The notes under the pieces were generated by a model that was not told where the DNA came from, made no database searches, and worked only from the letters and a program-made list of their open reading frames with translations. Below are positions 43,571 to 51,923 of a stretch of DNA of 64,000 nucleotides, in pieces. Numbering within the stretch: the stretch's first letter is position 1; every line of letters starts with the position of its first letter. Made by a program: the position numbers and the translations under genes. Origin of the DNA: Planctellipticum sp942493135 (GTDB lineage: Bacteria; Planctomycetota; Planctomycetia; Planctomycetales; Planctomycetaceae); contig OW818684.1 in the NCBI GenBank assembly GCA_942493135.1, positions 6,138,001-6,202,000 on the forward strand, in the 5' to 3' direction.

Positions 43571-43840
43571 GTCTCGGCTTCCCTCGATGCGAAATCGTTC
43601 GTCGGAGCGGAATGTGCCATCTGAGAGCGGTTTCCTACCGCCGAGGAACGGCGCCCCGCCATCGCACGCCATGAACTGACCACGTCTCGGCACTTCTGGC
43701 GACTTAACGGCTTACATCGGCATGCGGAGTCCCGTGACCGATTGAACCTTGGCAGAACTGGTCTCCGGCGGCTACAACGGTACGGATCAGTCACCGTTGT
43801 CTGTCATCTCGAAATGCGCCCGCTCAGTGAGACCGTCACC

Positions 43841-45157
43841 ATGGATCGGCATCAGCCCGCCTTACCGCGTCGTCACAGCCGCCGCGAGTTCCTTTCGACC
43901 GGGGCGGCGATCGCTGCTGGAGCCGCTGCGGCTCCGATGGTGATTCCCCGACACGTGCTGGCGGGGCCCGGGAAGCCGGGGGCCAACGATCGGATCCGAG
44001 TCGGCGCCATCGGAGTCGGCGGGCGCGCCAGTCTGCTGCTGCAGCAACTTCCGGAATCGGCTCAGATTGTGGCGCTCAGCGACTGCAATCTGCCGCGGGC
44101 CGAGGCGTTCAAGGCGAAGGCTCAGGGGGAGTGGCCAGTCTATCAGGACTACCGCAAGCTCCTCGAACGGCCGGATATCGACGCAGTCATCGTCGCGACA
44201 GGCGAGTTTCAGCGGGTCGTGCCGTGCATTCATGCCTGTCAGGCGGGGAAGGACGTTTACGCCGAGAAGCCGCTGACTCTTTATGTCAGCGAAGGGCGGG
44301 CGCTGGTCAATGCCGTCCGTCGCTACGATCGCGTGCTGCAGGTCGGCACGCAGCAGCGCTCGATGGAGGTCAATCGCGTGGCCTGCGAACTGGTCCGCAG
44401 CGGCGGACTGGGGAAGATTCTCGAAGTCAGAGCCATCAACTACGGCGGCGCCGAGGCTTCGCCGACTCCGTTCCCGTCCGGGACCGCGGTTCCCGAGGGA
44501 CTCGACTGGAACATGTGGCTCAATCAGGCGGCCGAGCGACCGTTTCACCCCGACTGGATGGGCTGGATGCGCTGGCGGGACTTCGCCGGCGGGGAGATGA
44601 CGAACTGGGGCGCCCACGGCGTCGACCAGATTCAGTGGGCGCTGGGGGCAGACGAGACCGGGCCGGTCTCGATCCGTCCGCTGACAGACGGTCCGAACGG
44701 GCAAGTCGCCATGCGCTATGCCAACGGAGTGAGTGTGAACTTCGTCATCGAACCCGGCCGCGGTCCGATGGGCGGGGCGATCTTCGTGTGCGAAAAGGGG
44801 AAGCTCGAAATCAACCGGAATAAGTTTGCCTCGAATCCTCCGGAGATTGCCGAAGAGCTGAAGAAGAAGATCGATCTCCAGGAAGAGGAACGGAAGTGGA
44901 GCGATCAGCTCGCGCTCTGGCAGGCGCGGTGGCACATGCAGGACTGGCTGGACTGCATCCGGAGCCGAAATCGTCCGGTGGCGGACGCGGAAATCGGCCA
45001 CCGGTCGGTCTCCGTCTGCCACCTGGCGAACATCACGCGGGCCGTTGGCCGCGAGCTGAGGTGGGACCCGGTTCGCGAACAGTTCGCCGGGGACGAGCAG
45101 GCCAACTCGCTGCTCGACCGCCCGCGGCGGCAGGGCTTCGAACTGCCGACACTGTAA
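43841..45157 (+). CDS. Tat-exported Gfo/Idh/MocA-family oxidoreductase
   Basis: This 438-residue protein begins with a Tat signal (HSRREFLSTGAAIAAGAAAA), so it is folded and exported with its cofactor. The Rossmann motif reads RVGAIGVGGRASLLLQ, and the dinucleotide domain continues with the EKPL block (DVYAEKPLTLY) that carries the conserved Lys. The C-terminal domain has GEMTNWGAHGVDQIQWALGA, typical of the expanded planctomycete Gfo/Idh/MocA group. ATG 43841 is chosen since earlier in-frame starts would put 33 residues before the Tat motif. Periplasmic sugar or inositol oxidation is the likely role; the substrate is unknown. Confidence 0.9.
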   Translation: MDRHQPALPRRHSRREFLSTGAAIAAGAAAAPMVIPRHVLAGPGKPGANDRIRVGAIGVGGRASLLLQQLPESAQIVALSDCNLPRAEAFKAKAQGEWPVYQDYRKLLERPDIDAVIVATGEFQRVVPCIHACQAGKDVYAEKPLTLYVSEGRALVNAVRRYDRVLQVGTQQRSMEVNRVACELVRSGGLGKILEVRAINYGGAEASPTPFPSGTAVPEGLDWNMWLNQAAERPFHPDWMGWMRWRDFAGGEMTNWGAHGVDQIQWALGADETGPVSIRPLTDGPNGQVAMRYANGVSVNFVIEPGRGPMGGAIFVCEKGKLEINRNKFASNPPEIAEELKKKIDLQEEERKWSDQLALWQARWHMQDWLDCIRSRNRPVADAEIGHRSVSVCHLANITRAVGRELRWDPVREQFAGDEQANSLLDRPRRQGFELPTL

Positions 45158-45166
45158 TCAGATTCG

Positions 45167-45206
45167 GTTCACGGGGCGCGTAATTTGGTCACGCGCCCCT
45201 GTGAAC
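45167..45206. terminator. Long hairpin between convergent genes
   Basis: GTTCACGGGGCGCGT (45167-45181) pairs with ACGCGCCCCTGTGAAC (45191-45206) with a single bulged base. The loop is nine bases. It lies between the Gfo/Idh/MocA stop and the RND exporter stop, and can serve both strands. Confidence 0.8.
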
Positions 45207-45218
45207 TGCAGATCGCCG

Positions 45219-47546
45219 TTACGCAACTTTCGACTCGTTCGCGGGATCGCTCGTCGAGGTTCCGACCTGCTCTCTGGCAAAGCATGACAGCATTGCGGGC
45301 AGAATGATCAGGTCGCCGAGCAGGGCCGCCGCGAGCGTTACCACGCCCATCGTGGCAAAAATCCGCTGGTCGCGCATGTCGCTGAAGATCACGGTTGAGA
45401 AGCCGACGACCAGCACGAGGGTGGTCATGATCATCGACGTGCCCACGCCGGTAAATGCTCGGCGGATTGCATCGTCGCGAGTCAGGCTCTGGCCGACTTC
45501 TTCCTGATAGCGGGTCAGGAAGTGAATCGTATCGTCGACGGCGATGCCCAGGCAGACCGTAAACGCACACACGCTCACGACTTCCAGCGACTGACCGGTG
45601 AAGACGAGGTAGGCCCCGGTCACGGCCAGCGGAAAAACGTTGGGAATGACCGCGATCAGTCCGATACGGACGGAGCGATAGACCAGTCCCAGGACGACAA
45701 AGATGATAATTGCCGCACTGCCGAGACTGGAGGCGAGGTCGACGACAATCTGGTACAGATTGCGCCAGCGCCCGACCGCGGAGCCGTCGAGGACGAGCGT
45801 GAAGTCCGGATGCGACTTGCTGAGCGTGGCAAGCTTTTCCTCGACGCGCGTAAATACGTCGCCGTACTGCGCGATTCCCAGATCCTGCACGCGGAAGTTG
45901 ACGGACGCTCGGCGCGACTCCGGCGTATAGAAGGCCCGCTTCAAGGGCGCCGGCAAAAGCTCCAGCATCGACATCCGCTCGGCCGGCGGCCCTTCACCGG
46001 GCAGAGCGTCGACGAGACTGCGGATCGAGATGGGACTTCCCAGCAGCGGTTCGTCCCTCAGCAGATCGTCCACCTGCGTGATGACCTCCAGCACTTCGGG
46101 CGAATCCTCCGGCACTTCGTCGGTCCAGCGGACGCTCACCTCGGAAAACTCCAGGCCGCCGAGGGCGCGATCCATCACCTGCATCGCTTTGACGGACTCG
46201 CTTCCCGCCGGCAGGTAGCTGGATCGCCGCTCGTCCGGGCGCAACGTGAGGGAAATCAGAAAGCAGACGGCCGTGACGGCAATGCCCAGCCCGCTGACGA
46301 GTTTCGGACGCTTCAGCACCAGGTCAATGAGTCCGCTGACACGATGGAGATGGCGCTCGATGAAGCCCTCCTCATCGCTGGGAGGGACCCAGCGACCGAT
46401 CCAGGAAATGCAGGCCAGCGGAATCACGGTCAGAACGGCAAAGAAGGTCAGGGTCACTCCCAGGACGCAGCTCCAGCCGAACGTCTGTACGATTTCGTGT
46501 CGGGCCAGCGTCAGCGACCAGAATCCGATGGCCGTGGTCAGAGAAGTCAGGAAGCAGGCCAGTCCGACTTCTTCCAGGGCGGCGCGGGTCGCTTCCCGCG
46601 TCTTCATGCCCCGCGCCCGGTTCCGGCGGATCTGCACCATCAGGTGGACGCCGTCGGTCAGCCCGACCAGGCTGAGCATGACCGGCAGGACGACGTCGTT
46701 GAACGGGTTGTCCTGCAGATCGAAGAAACGGAGGATTCCCAGCGTCCAGAAGACTCCCAGCGATGGGCCGAGGGCTACGATCAGCACGGAGCTGATGCCG
46801 CGAAACAGCACGACGGCCATCAGGAGGACGACTCCGTAGCCGATGACCTGGTATTTGGTTTCGTTGTCCTCGTGCGTTTTGAGCATCGTCAGGTGGATGG
46901 GGACTCGCCCGGTGACGAGCACGGAGAACTTGACGTCCGGCGACTCGGCCGCGGCGGCCTCGGCCACTTCACGCAGATGCTTCGTGCAGTCTTCGTCCTG
47001 TTCGACGAACAACCAGTCGAAGTTGACCATCATCAGCAGCGTGCGACCGTCGCGGGACATGAGTTGCCCCGCAATCAGCGGGTGTTCGAGGGCCCGCTCC
47101 TTGGCCGCCGCGAACCGGTTGTCGGAGGCTGTGGACTTGGGCAGCACCGGCTCCGGCAGTCCGAAAATGTTGAGCAGGGGGACGCGGTCGATCCAGAGGA
47201 CGCTGGAGACATAGGGGAGGGCTTCCAGCTCTTCGACCATGTGTCGCAGCGCTCTGGCGCCGGCGGGCGTGAAGACGTCGTCGGATTGAACGACCAGCAC
47301 CGCGTGCGACCGGGCGAGGTCGAACGCCTCGACGTCCGGCGGACGCCGGGCGGTTCTGGTGGGGGGCGGTTCGGCGGCGGGAGTCGCTGTCGCTGGCGGC
47401 GGCTGCTTGAACAGCTCGGTCAGCAGGCGCGGGTCCCGGTATCCGATGATGGCCAGACCGCTCATGGCGGCGATGAACAGCCAGGCGAGCCAGGAATGGT
47501 CGACGATCCAGGCGGTTGCACGTCCAAACGAGCGGGAGATCGTCAA
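45219..47546 (-). CDS. MMPL/RND-superfamily membrane exporter
   Basis: This 775-residue protein has the same two-fold RND layout as the gene at 36191: an N-terminal helix (WLAWLFIAAMSGLAIIGY), a periplasmic domain, a membrane bundle with LPVMLSLVGLTDGVHLMVQI, a second periplasmic domain, and a final bundle with SVCAFTVCLGIAVDDTIHFL. The acidic residues D in LTDGVH and DD in VDDTIHF are where RND pumps place proton-relay residues. No adaptor or outer-membrane component is adjacent. It lies 70 bases downstream of the redoxin/cytochrome/copper-monooxygenase gene on the same strand, so the two may be co-transcribed. Confidence 0.87.
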   Translation of the reverse strand: MTISRSFGRATAWIVDHSWLAWLFIAAMSGLAIIGYRDPRLLTELFKQPPPATATPAAEPPPTRTARRPPDVEAFDLARSHAVLVVQSDDVFTPAGARALRHMVEELEALPYVSSVLWIDRVPLLNIFGLPEPVLPKSTASDNRFAAAKERALEHPLIAGQLMSRDGRTLLMMVNFDWLFVEQDEDCTKHLREVAEAAAAESPDVKFSVLVTGRVPIHLTMLKTHEDNETKYQVIGYGVVLLMAVVLFRGISSVLIVALGPSLGVFWTLGILRFFDLQDNPFNDVVLPVMLSLVGLTDGVHLMVQIRRNRARGMKTREATRAALEEVGLACFLTSLTTAIGFWSLTLARHEIVQTFGWSCVLGVTLTFFAVLTVIPLACISWIGRWVPPSDEEGFIERHLHRVSGLIDLVLKRPKLVSGLGIAVTAVCFLISLTLRPDERRSSYLPAGSESVKAMQVMDRALGGLEFSEVSVRWTDEVPEDSPEVLEVITQVDDLLRDEPLLGSPISIRSLVDALPGEGPPAERMSMLELLPAPLKRAFYTPESRRASVNFRVQDLGIAQYGDVFTRVEEKLATLSKSHPDFTLVLDGSAVGRWRNLYQIVVDLASSLGSAAIIIFVVLGLVYRSVRIGLIAVIPNVFPLAVTGAYLVFTGQSLEVVSVCAFTVCLGIAVDDTIHFLTRYQEEVGQSLTRDDAIRRAFTGVGTSMIMTTLVLVVGFSTVIFSDMRDQRIFATMGVVTLAAALLGDLIILPAMLSCFAREQVGTSTSDPANESKVA

Positions 47547-47616
47547 CGCAGGCCTCGCACGAGGAGAGGAATCCGATCCGGGGGCGTCCGTCCGGAAGGA
47601 GTGAAGTCAGAGACGA

Positions 47617-49611
47617 TCAGCGCGGGTTGCGTCGCCGGGCGGCGGCGTCGACTTCGTCCCGGGTGATCTGGCCGTCGCCGTCCGCATCGACTTCGCGGAA
47701 TCCGTAGGTCCGAAATGCGAGCGGCGTTTCGGTCCGTTCGACGATCCCGTCCCGATTTCGATCGAAGCGGTTGAGGAAGTCTGTGACAAAGGCGTTGATT
47801 TCCGCGGTCCGGTCCCGCACCGGAGCGGGCTTTGCGGCGGTGGTGCGGGGGGAAGTCTGGCCTTCGGCATCTCGCGCCAGCGGTTCGCTGACTTCGAAGA
47901 AGGCCAGCGCCATTTCCTCCCAGGTCTGGTCGCCCCACGTGACGAACTCGGTGGGATCGGGGTTGGCGGGATTGCTGGACGAGTTGTCGAATTTCGCGGT
48001 GAACTCCAGGGAATCGATCGTGGAGAGGTCGAGCGGCGTGGTCAGTTCGTAGGCGTGCTGCCAGTTGAAGTCGTAGCGCGGGACATCGAGCAGAACCTGT
48101 TCCGTTGCGCCTTTGCGGCTGAAGACGCGGAACGACTGGCCCCGGACGTGCATGTGAGGCGTGATGGCGAGGAGCTCGCCCCGGGCGGGGAGCCGTCGCA
48201 CCTGAGCGTGGACGGGGAACCCGGCGGTCTGCGGCGGAATTTCGAATTCCTGGTCGATGGCGACCAGCGAATAGACTTCGTGCGTCACTTTTTCTGCGGG
48301 CATGAAGTTGAGTGCGATCCGCGTCAGGTCGAACTGCTCGGCGCCGTTAGGCGTGTAGTGCATCTGAAACACGAGCTTCGAACCGGCGGGCACCCGGCGT
48401 GCGCGGCCGGGCATCAAGTCGGCGTTGCGCTGTCCAGGGACGTAGCCAGTCAGGAGACCGACGCCGCGGAGACCAGTTCCGTCAGGCGGTCGAATGAAGA
48501 CGATGCAGTGATGGACGACGGCCCGGTTTCCCGGGAGAACCTGAGCCGCCGAGATCCAGCGGTCTTCGGTGAAGCCGGGATCGACGACGAAATACTGATA
48601 CTCGACGGTTCCTGTTGCCGGTACCGTGAAGGGCCGGTCGCGCATGTCGACGACGAGATCGGGCGTCCGCGCGAGCTGCGAGCTGGCCAGAGATTCCTCG
48701 GGGGATGCCAGTTGCGATTCGTCGCCCAGCGGCATCCCGCCGGCGACCCAATCGCGGAGGACTTGCTTGTCCGCCTCGGGCATGTGCCGGGCGTTAGCGA
48801 ATTGTCCGTGGTCGGGGCTGGCGTGCCAGGGGGGCATCCGGCCGGCGTCGATGCTTTCGAGCAGCGTCTCGCCCCAGCCGGTCACTTCGTCGTACTGGGT
48901 CAGCGAAAACGGTCCGATTTCCCCCGGACGATGGCATTCGACGCAGTGCTGGTTGAGGATCCGTGAGACCTGTTGGCTGAACGTGACGTTTTGCCTTGTC
49001 ATCACCGGACGGCTCCGACCGATCAGGCAGCCGCTGGCTTCGGTGCTGGCGACACGGATTGGTTTCCCCGCCAGCAGATCTTCCACCGCCAGCCGCAAAT
49101 CGTCGCGACCGGGCTGTCCGCGCGCGACGCCCGGCTGATACTGGTCGTCGACGCGGCCGTGGTAACGGACTTCCAACTGCTGGTCGACGACGAAAACTTC
49201 CGGAGTTCGACGGGCGCCGAACAGGTCGGCGACCTTCTGAGCGGGGTCTTTGACGACGGGAAACGGAATGGAGTATTCCCGGACATACTCCTGCACATCG
49301 TCCGGGGAGTCCTGCGAATTGCTGTTGATGCCGACGAATCGGACCCCGCGAGATGAGAACGAGTGATGCAGTTCGGCGAGCCGCGGTCCATAGAGCCGCG
49401 CCAGCGGACACTCGGTTCCGAGGAAGCAGATCACGGTGAATCGCGATGCGGACTGCGGCGCGAGCTCGACGGTCGTCCCATCGGGAGCCGGGAGGCGAAA
49501 CGCCAGCGGCGTCTTCGCTGCGACCGGTGGCGCCGCTGGTATTTCAGCAGCCCGCAGGCCGTAGCTGCTCGCGAGCAGCAGGATCAGCCCGATTCGTCGC
49601 GCAAAGTCCAT
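47617..49611 (-). CDS. Redoxin / cytochrome c / copper monooxygenase-like / EF-hand fusion protein
   Basis: This 664-residue exported protein (signal MDFARRIGLILLLASSYGLR) joins four modules. Residues about 35-190 are a thioredoxin-fold redoxin with FLGTECPLARLY and the cis-Pro loop TPEVFVVD; it has one Cys rather than WCxxC. Residues about 210-300 are a haem c module (NQHCVECHRPGEIG, then AGRMPPWH). Residues about 320-580 resemble the C-terminal copper type II ascorbate-dependent monooxygenase domain, with AVVHHCIVFIRPP, FQMHYTPNG and TPHMHVRGQSF as candidate copper ligands. The end has two EF-hand loops, DRNRDGIVERTE and DADGDGQITRDE. A secreted electron-relay oxidase is the obvious reading; the substrate is unknown. 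Similar chains are known in planctomycetes. Confidence 0.85.
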   Translation of the reverse strand: MDFARRIGLILLLASSYGLRAAEIPAAPPVAAKTPLAFRLPAPDGTTVELAPQSASRFTVICFLGTECPLARLYGPRLAELHHSFSSRGVRFVGINSNSQDSPDDVQEYVREYSIPFPVVKDPAQKVADLFGARRTPEVFVVDQQLEVRYHGRVDDQYQPGVARGQPGRDDLRLAVEDLLAGKPIRVASTEASGCLIGRSRPVMTRQNVTFSQQVSRILNQHCVECHRPGEIGPFSLTQYDEVTGWGETLLESIDAGRMPPWHASPDHGQFANARHMPEADKQVLRDWVAGGMPLGDESQLASPEESLASSQLARTPDLVVDMRDRPFTVPATGTVEYQYFVVDPGFTEDRWISAAQVLPGNRAVVHHCIVFIRPPDGTGLRGVGLLTGYVPGQRNADLMPGRARRVPAGSKLVFQMHYTPNGAEQFDLTRIALNFMPAEKVTHEVYSLVAIDQEFEIPPQTAGFPVHAQVRRLPARGELLAITPHMHVRGQSFRVFSRKGATEQVLLDVPRYDFNWQHAYELTTPLDLSTIDSLEFTAKFDNSSSNPANPDPTEFVTWGDQTWEEMALAFFEVSEPLARDAEGQTSPRTTAAKPAPVRDRTAEINAFVTDFLNRFDRNRDGIVERTETPLAFRTYGFREVDADGDGQITRDEVDAAARRRNPR

Positions 49612-49807
49612 TGTCGTGATCCCTGTCGACGGGAACGGCGTCTCTCATTGTGCACCGCACTCCGCTCGCTTCCGTGGTCGCACAGATATCATAAGCCGTT
49701 CGGAGCAGCAGGGGAATACGCTCCGGGTCGGCTCCCAACCGTCGAGTCAGTCTCAGAATGCGGCGACTCTGTATCGCCCGCCAGGAGAGCGGCCGACGTC
49801 AAACGAA

Positions 49808-49845
49808 GAGCCGGCTGAGGTCCGTTGCGGAACCTCAGCCGGCTC
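49808..49845 (-). terminator. Hairpin terminator after the 578-residue secreted protein gene
   Basis: GAGCCGGCTGAGGT (49808-49821) pairs with ACCTCAGCCGGCTC (49832-49845), with an inner CCG/CGG pairing that reduces the loop. It lies about 40 bases past the stop of the minus-strand gene at 49885, and before the promoter region of the next minus-strand gene. Confidence 0.8.
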
Positions 49846-49884
49846 ATTGCAGTATCGTCAACTCTTTGACCGGACAGACCGGCG

Positions 49885-51621
49885 TCAGTTGAGGTTCTCT
49901 TTCACGAAGTCCGCGATCACACTTCCCAGGAATCGGAAGACCGGCGGGTTAATCGTTGCGGCACCGCGGATCGTGGTTCCTTCGCGGGAAAGTTGCATCG
50001 TCGAACGATCTGTCCCGTCCTTGAAGGAATCGACGGCAAGCTGGATCAATCGTTCCCGCTCCTTGCGCTGGGCGAGGATCTTCTTGTCCTTCGTCGGATT
50101 GCCCGCGTACTGCTTCGTCACCATTTTATTGATCAGCCGGGCGCCGGGGCCGAACTGACCGCCGGCTTCGACGAACTTCGGATCGACTTTCTCCGGCGCC
50201 GGCTTGGCTGCGGCATCGATTGCCCCCTTCAGGATCTCGAGGCTCCCCTCGCCGGCGGCGCCCCAGACGGCGTCTTTCGATGTTCCGACGTGGAGGACCG
50301 GCTCGCCGCCGAACATGGTCTTGAACTCGTCCTGCCACCGCTCGGGGAGGGTCACCTGGTGAATCGCCACTTCGCCGTGCCTCACGAGATCGAGCTTGAC
50401 CTTCCATTCACTCTGGATCGTCGGCAGCAGCTTAACGATTTCGAGGGCCTTGGAGCCGTCGACGACCCGGACTCCTGCGATCAGCGAGTGACCATTCTTG
50501 GCAGTCTCAATCTGAATCAAGCTGTCGATGGCGTCGTCGGCCAGTCCGGCTTCGAACAGGTCGACCAGGAGATCGGCGGCCTGCTTTGCGGCGACCTTGC
50601 CGTCCGCCGTCAGTCGCTCGCGCGTGTCGACCTGACTCTTCAGAACTGGCCGCAGCGTCGGGTAATAGAGCTTCAGCTGCTCCTTGCGGAACGCGTCCAG
50701 CGGGAACCTCATACGACCGTAGAAGACGGCGTCCGGCTTCAAGGCGATATTGGCAAAATAGCTCGGCTTGCTGGCGGCGAGTTCGATGCTGTTTGCCAGC
50801 GAACTTCCGGGGAACGCGGTCAGCTCCAGTTCGCCGTGTCCTTTGCCGGCCGGGACGTCGGTCGTCCATGCGGCTGTGAACTTCTGGGCGTCGAGCAGGA
50901 ATCGCTCCATCTCCGCCAGATTCAGCGTTGCCGTGGCCTTGCGGAGGGCGAAGTCTTCCTTGGATTCGTCGCGGTTGAATTTCAGGACCGACTCAAGCTG
51001 TTCGCGCGCCGCGGCCATCGCGGCCTTGCGAGCGTCCGCTCCTTCGGTTCCCTGCTCCAGATGGACGACGATGTCCCTGCCGTTCCCCAGCCACGGCGCA
51101 ACGCGGGTTTGGGGATTCGGCAGCGTGTTGGGGACGGCGGCCGGATCGTTGGCGAGGACCGCGTATTCAAATCCAGCGAGGTCTCGCAGGTAAAACGGCT
51201 TCGGCTGCGCCTTATCCTGGACTTCGTAAAGGGTTGGATCGTTCTTGATCGGGTCGATTTTAAATCCAAAACCAGCGAGGTTGGCAAACAGTCCCTGCCG
51301 CCGGTTGTCGATCGGTTTCAGGTAAGGAATCGCTCCCTGGTAATCGATGCCCGCCTTGGTGAAAACCAGTTCCATGACGAGCGGTCGATCACCGGCAACA
51401 CCGACTTCGAATTCGTCCAGGACATCTTGCAGGGTGCCGGCCTGCTTCTGCAGTGCCGGCGTCAGGGCCTGCTTGACGAGATCGATCAGATCCGCGTCCA
51501 ATCCGTCGTGGCCAGGCTGCACAATCGTGAGCCGCACCTGATCCTGCGCCTGTACCGGCAGCAGCGCAGAGGTCCAGACCGCCGCAGCCAACGCCCACAT
51601 CCCTGCCTTCCGCACCATCAC
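49885..51621 (-). CDS. Secreted protein of unknown function
   Basis: This 578-residue protein has a clear signal peptide (MWALAAAVWTSALLPVQAQ). The mature part is mixed alpha/beta with repeated themes: two stretches of the type TPALQKQAGTLQDVLDEF and KAADLLVDLFEAGLADDAID, and predicted beta segments such as KGHGELELTAFPGSSLANSI and FYGRMRFPLDAF. The C-terminus ends with RGAATINPPVFRFLGSVIAD and an amphipathic helix. No catalytic motif is visible and I do not recognise a named family. The arrangement recalls large planctomycete secreted proteins of unknown role. A hairpin follows the stop. Confidence 0.75.
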   Translation of the reverse strand: MMVRKAGMWALAAAVWTSALLPVQAQDQVRLTIVQPGHDGLDADLIDLVKQALTPALQKQAGTLQDVLDEFEVGVAGDRPLVMELVFTKAGIDYQGAIPYLKPIDNRRQGLFANLAGFGFKIDPIKNDPTLYEVQDKAQPKPFYLRDLAGFEYAVLANDPAAVPNTLPNPQTRVAPWLGNGRDIVVHLEQGTEGADARKAAMAAAREQLESVLKFNRDESKEDFALRKATATLNLAEMERFLLDAQKFTAAWTTDVPAGKGHGELELTAFPGSSLANSIELAASKPSYFANIALKPDAVFYGRMRFPLDAFRKEQLKLYYPTLRPVLKSQVDTRERLTADGKVAAKQAADLLVDLFEAGLADDAIDSLIQIETAKNGHSLIAGVRVVDGSKALEIVKLLPTIQSEWKVKLDLVRHGEVAIHQVTLPERWQDEFKTMFGGEPVLHVGTSKDAVWGAAGEGSLEILKGAIDAAAKPAPEKVDPKFVEAGGQFGPGARLINKMVTKQYAGNPTKDKKILAQRKERERLIQLAVDSFKDGTDRSTMQLSREGTTIRGAATINPPVFRFLGSVIADFVKENLN

Positions 51622-51923
51622 AGTCGACTCCTTTATCCGGTCAACGTCCGCCGGCTTGGGGCGGGCGCGCTGCTTAATCCTTACGGCGCAGGATTTTAAA
51701 TTCGATTCGTCGCAGGGGGAAGTCTTAAAAGGCAGGATTTCCCAGCTGCGGTCCGAACTGCCGACGTATACACAGAGTCGGCACGACGCCCCGAAAACTT
51801 CGACAAACCGCTAAGGCTCCCTTGGACTTCCTCATCATTCGCGGCGAAGTCGCCGGACGAGCGAAGTCTGAAGGCGGTCCGAACCGGCGTGCCAATTTGC
51901 GGTCTTCCGCAAATCGCCTGGAC
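51622..51923. other. Intergenic region with a small hairpin, 302 bases
   Basis: ATTTGCGG (51895-51902) pairs with CCGCAAAT (51907-51914) around a TCTT loop, ten bases beyond the stop of the minus-strand zinc-ribbon/TPR gene; it may end that transcript. The rest should hold the promoter of the secreted-protein gene at 49885-51621; I see no other element. Confidence 0.55.

Noticed and set aside
45522..47666. Plus-strand open frame of 714 codons opposite the RND exporter
   Set aside because: The opposite strand encodes a textbook RND transporter; the plus frame is hydrophilic, repetitive and lacks any domain.
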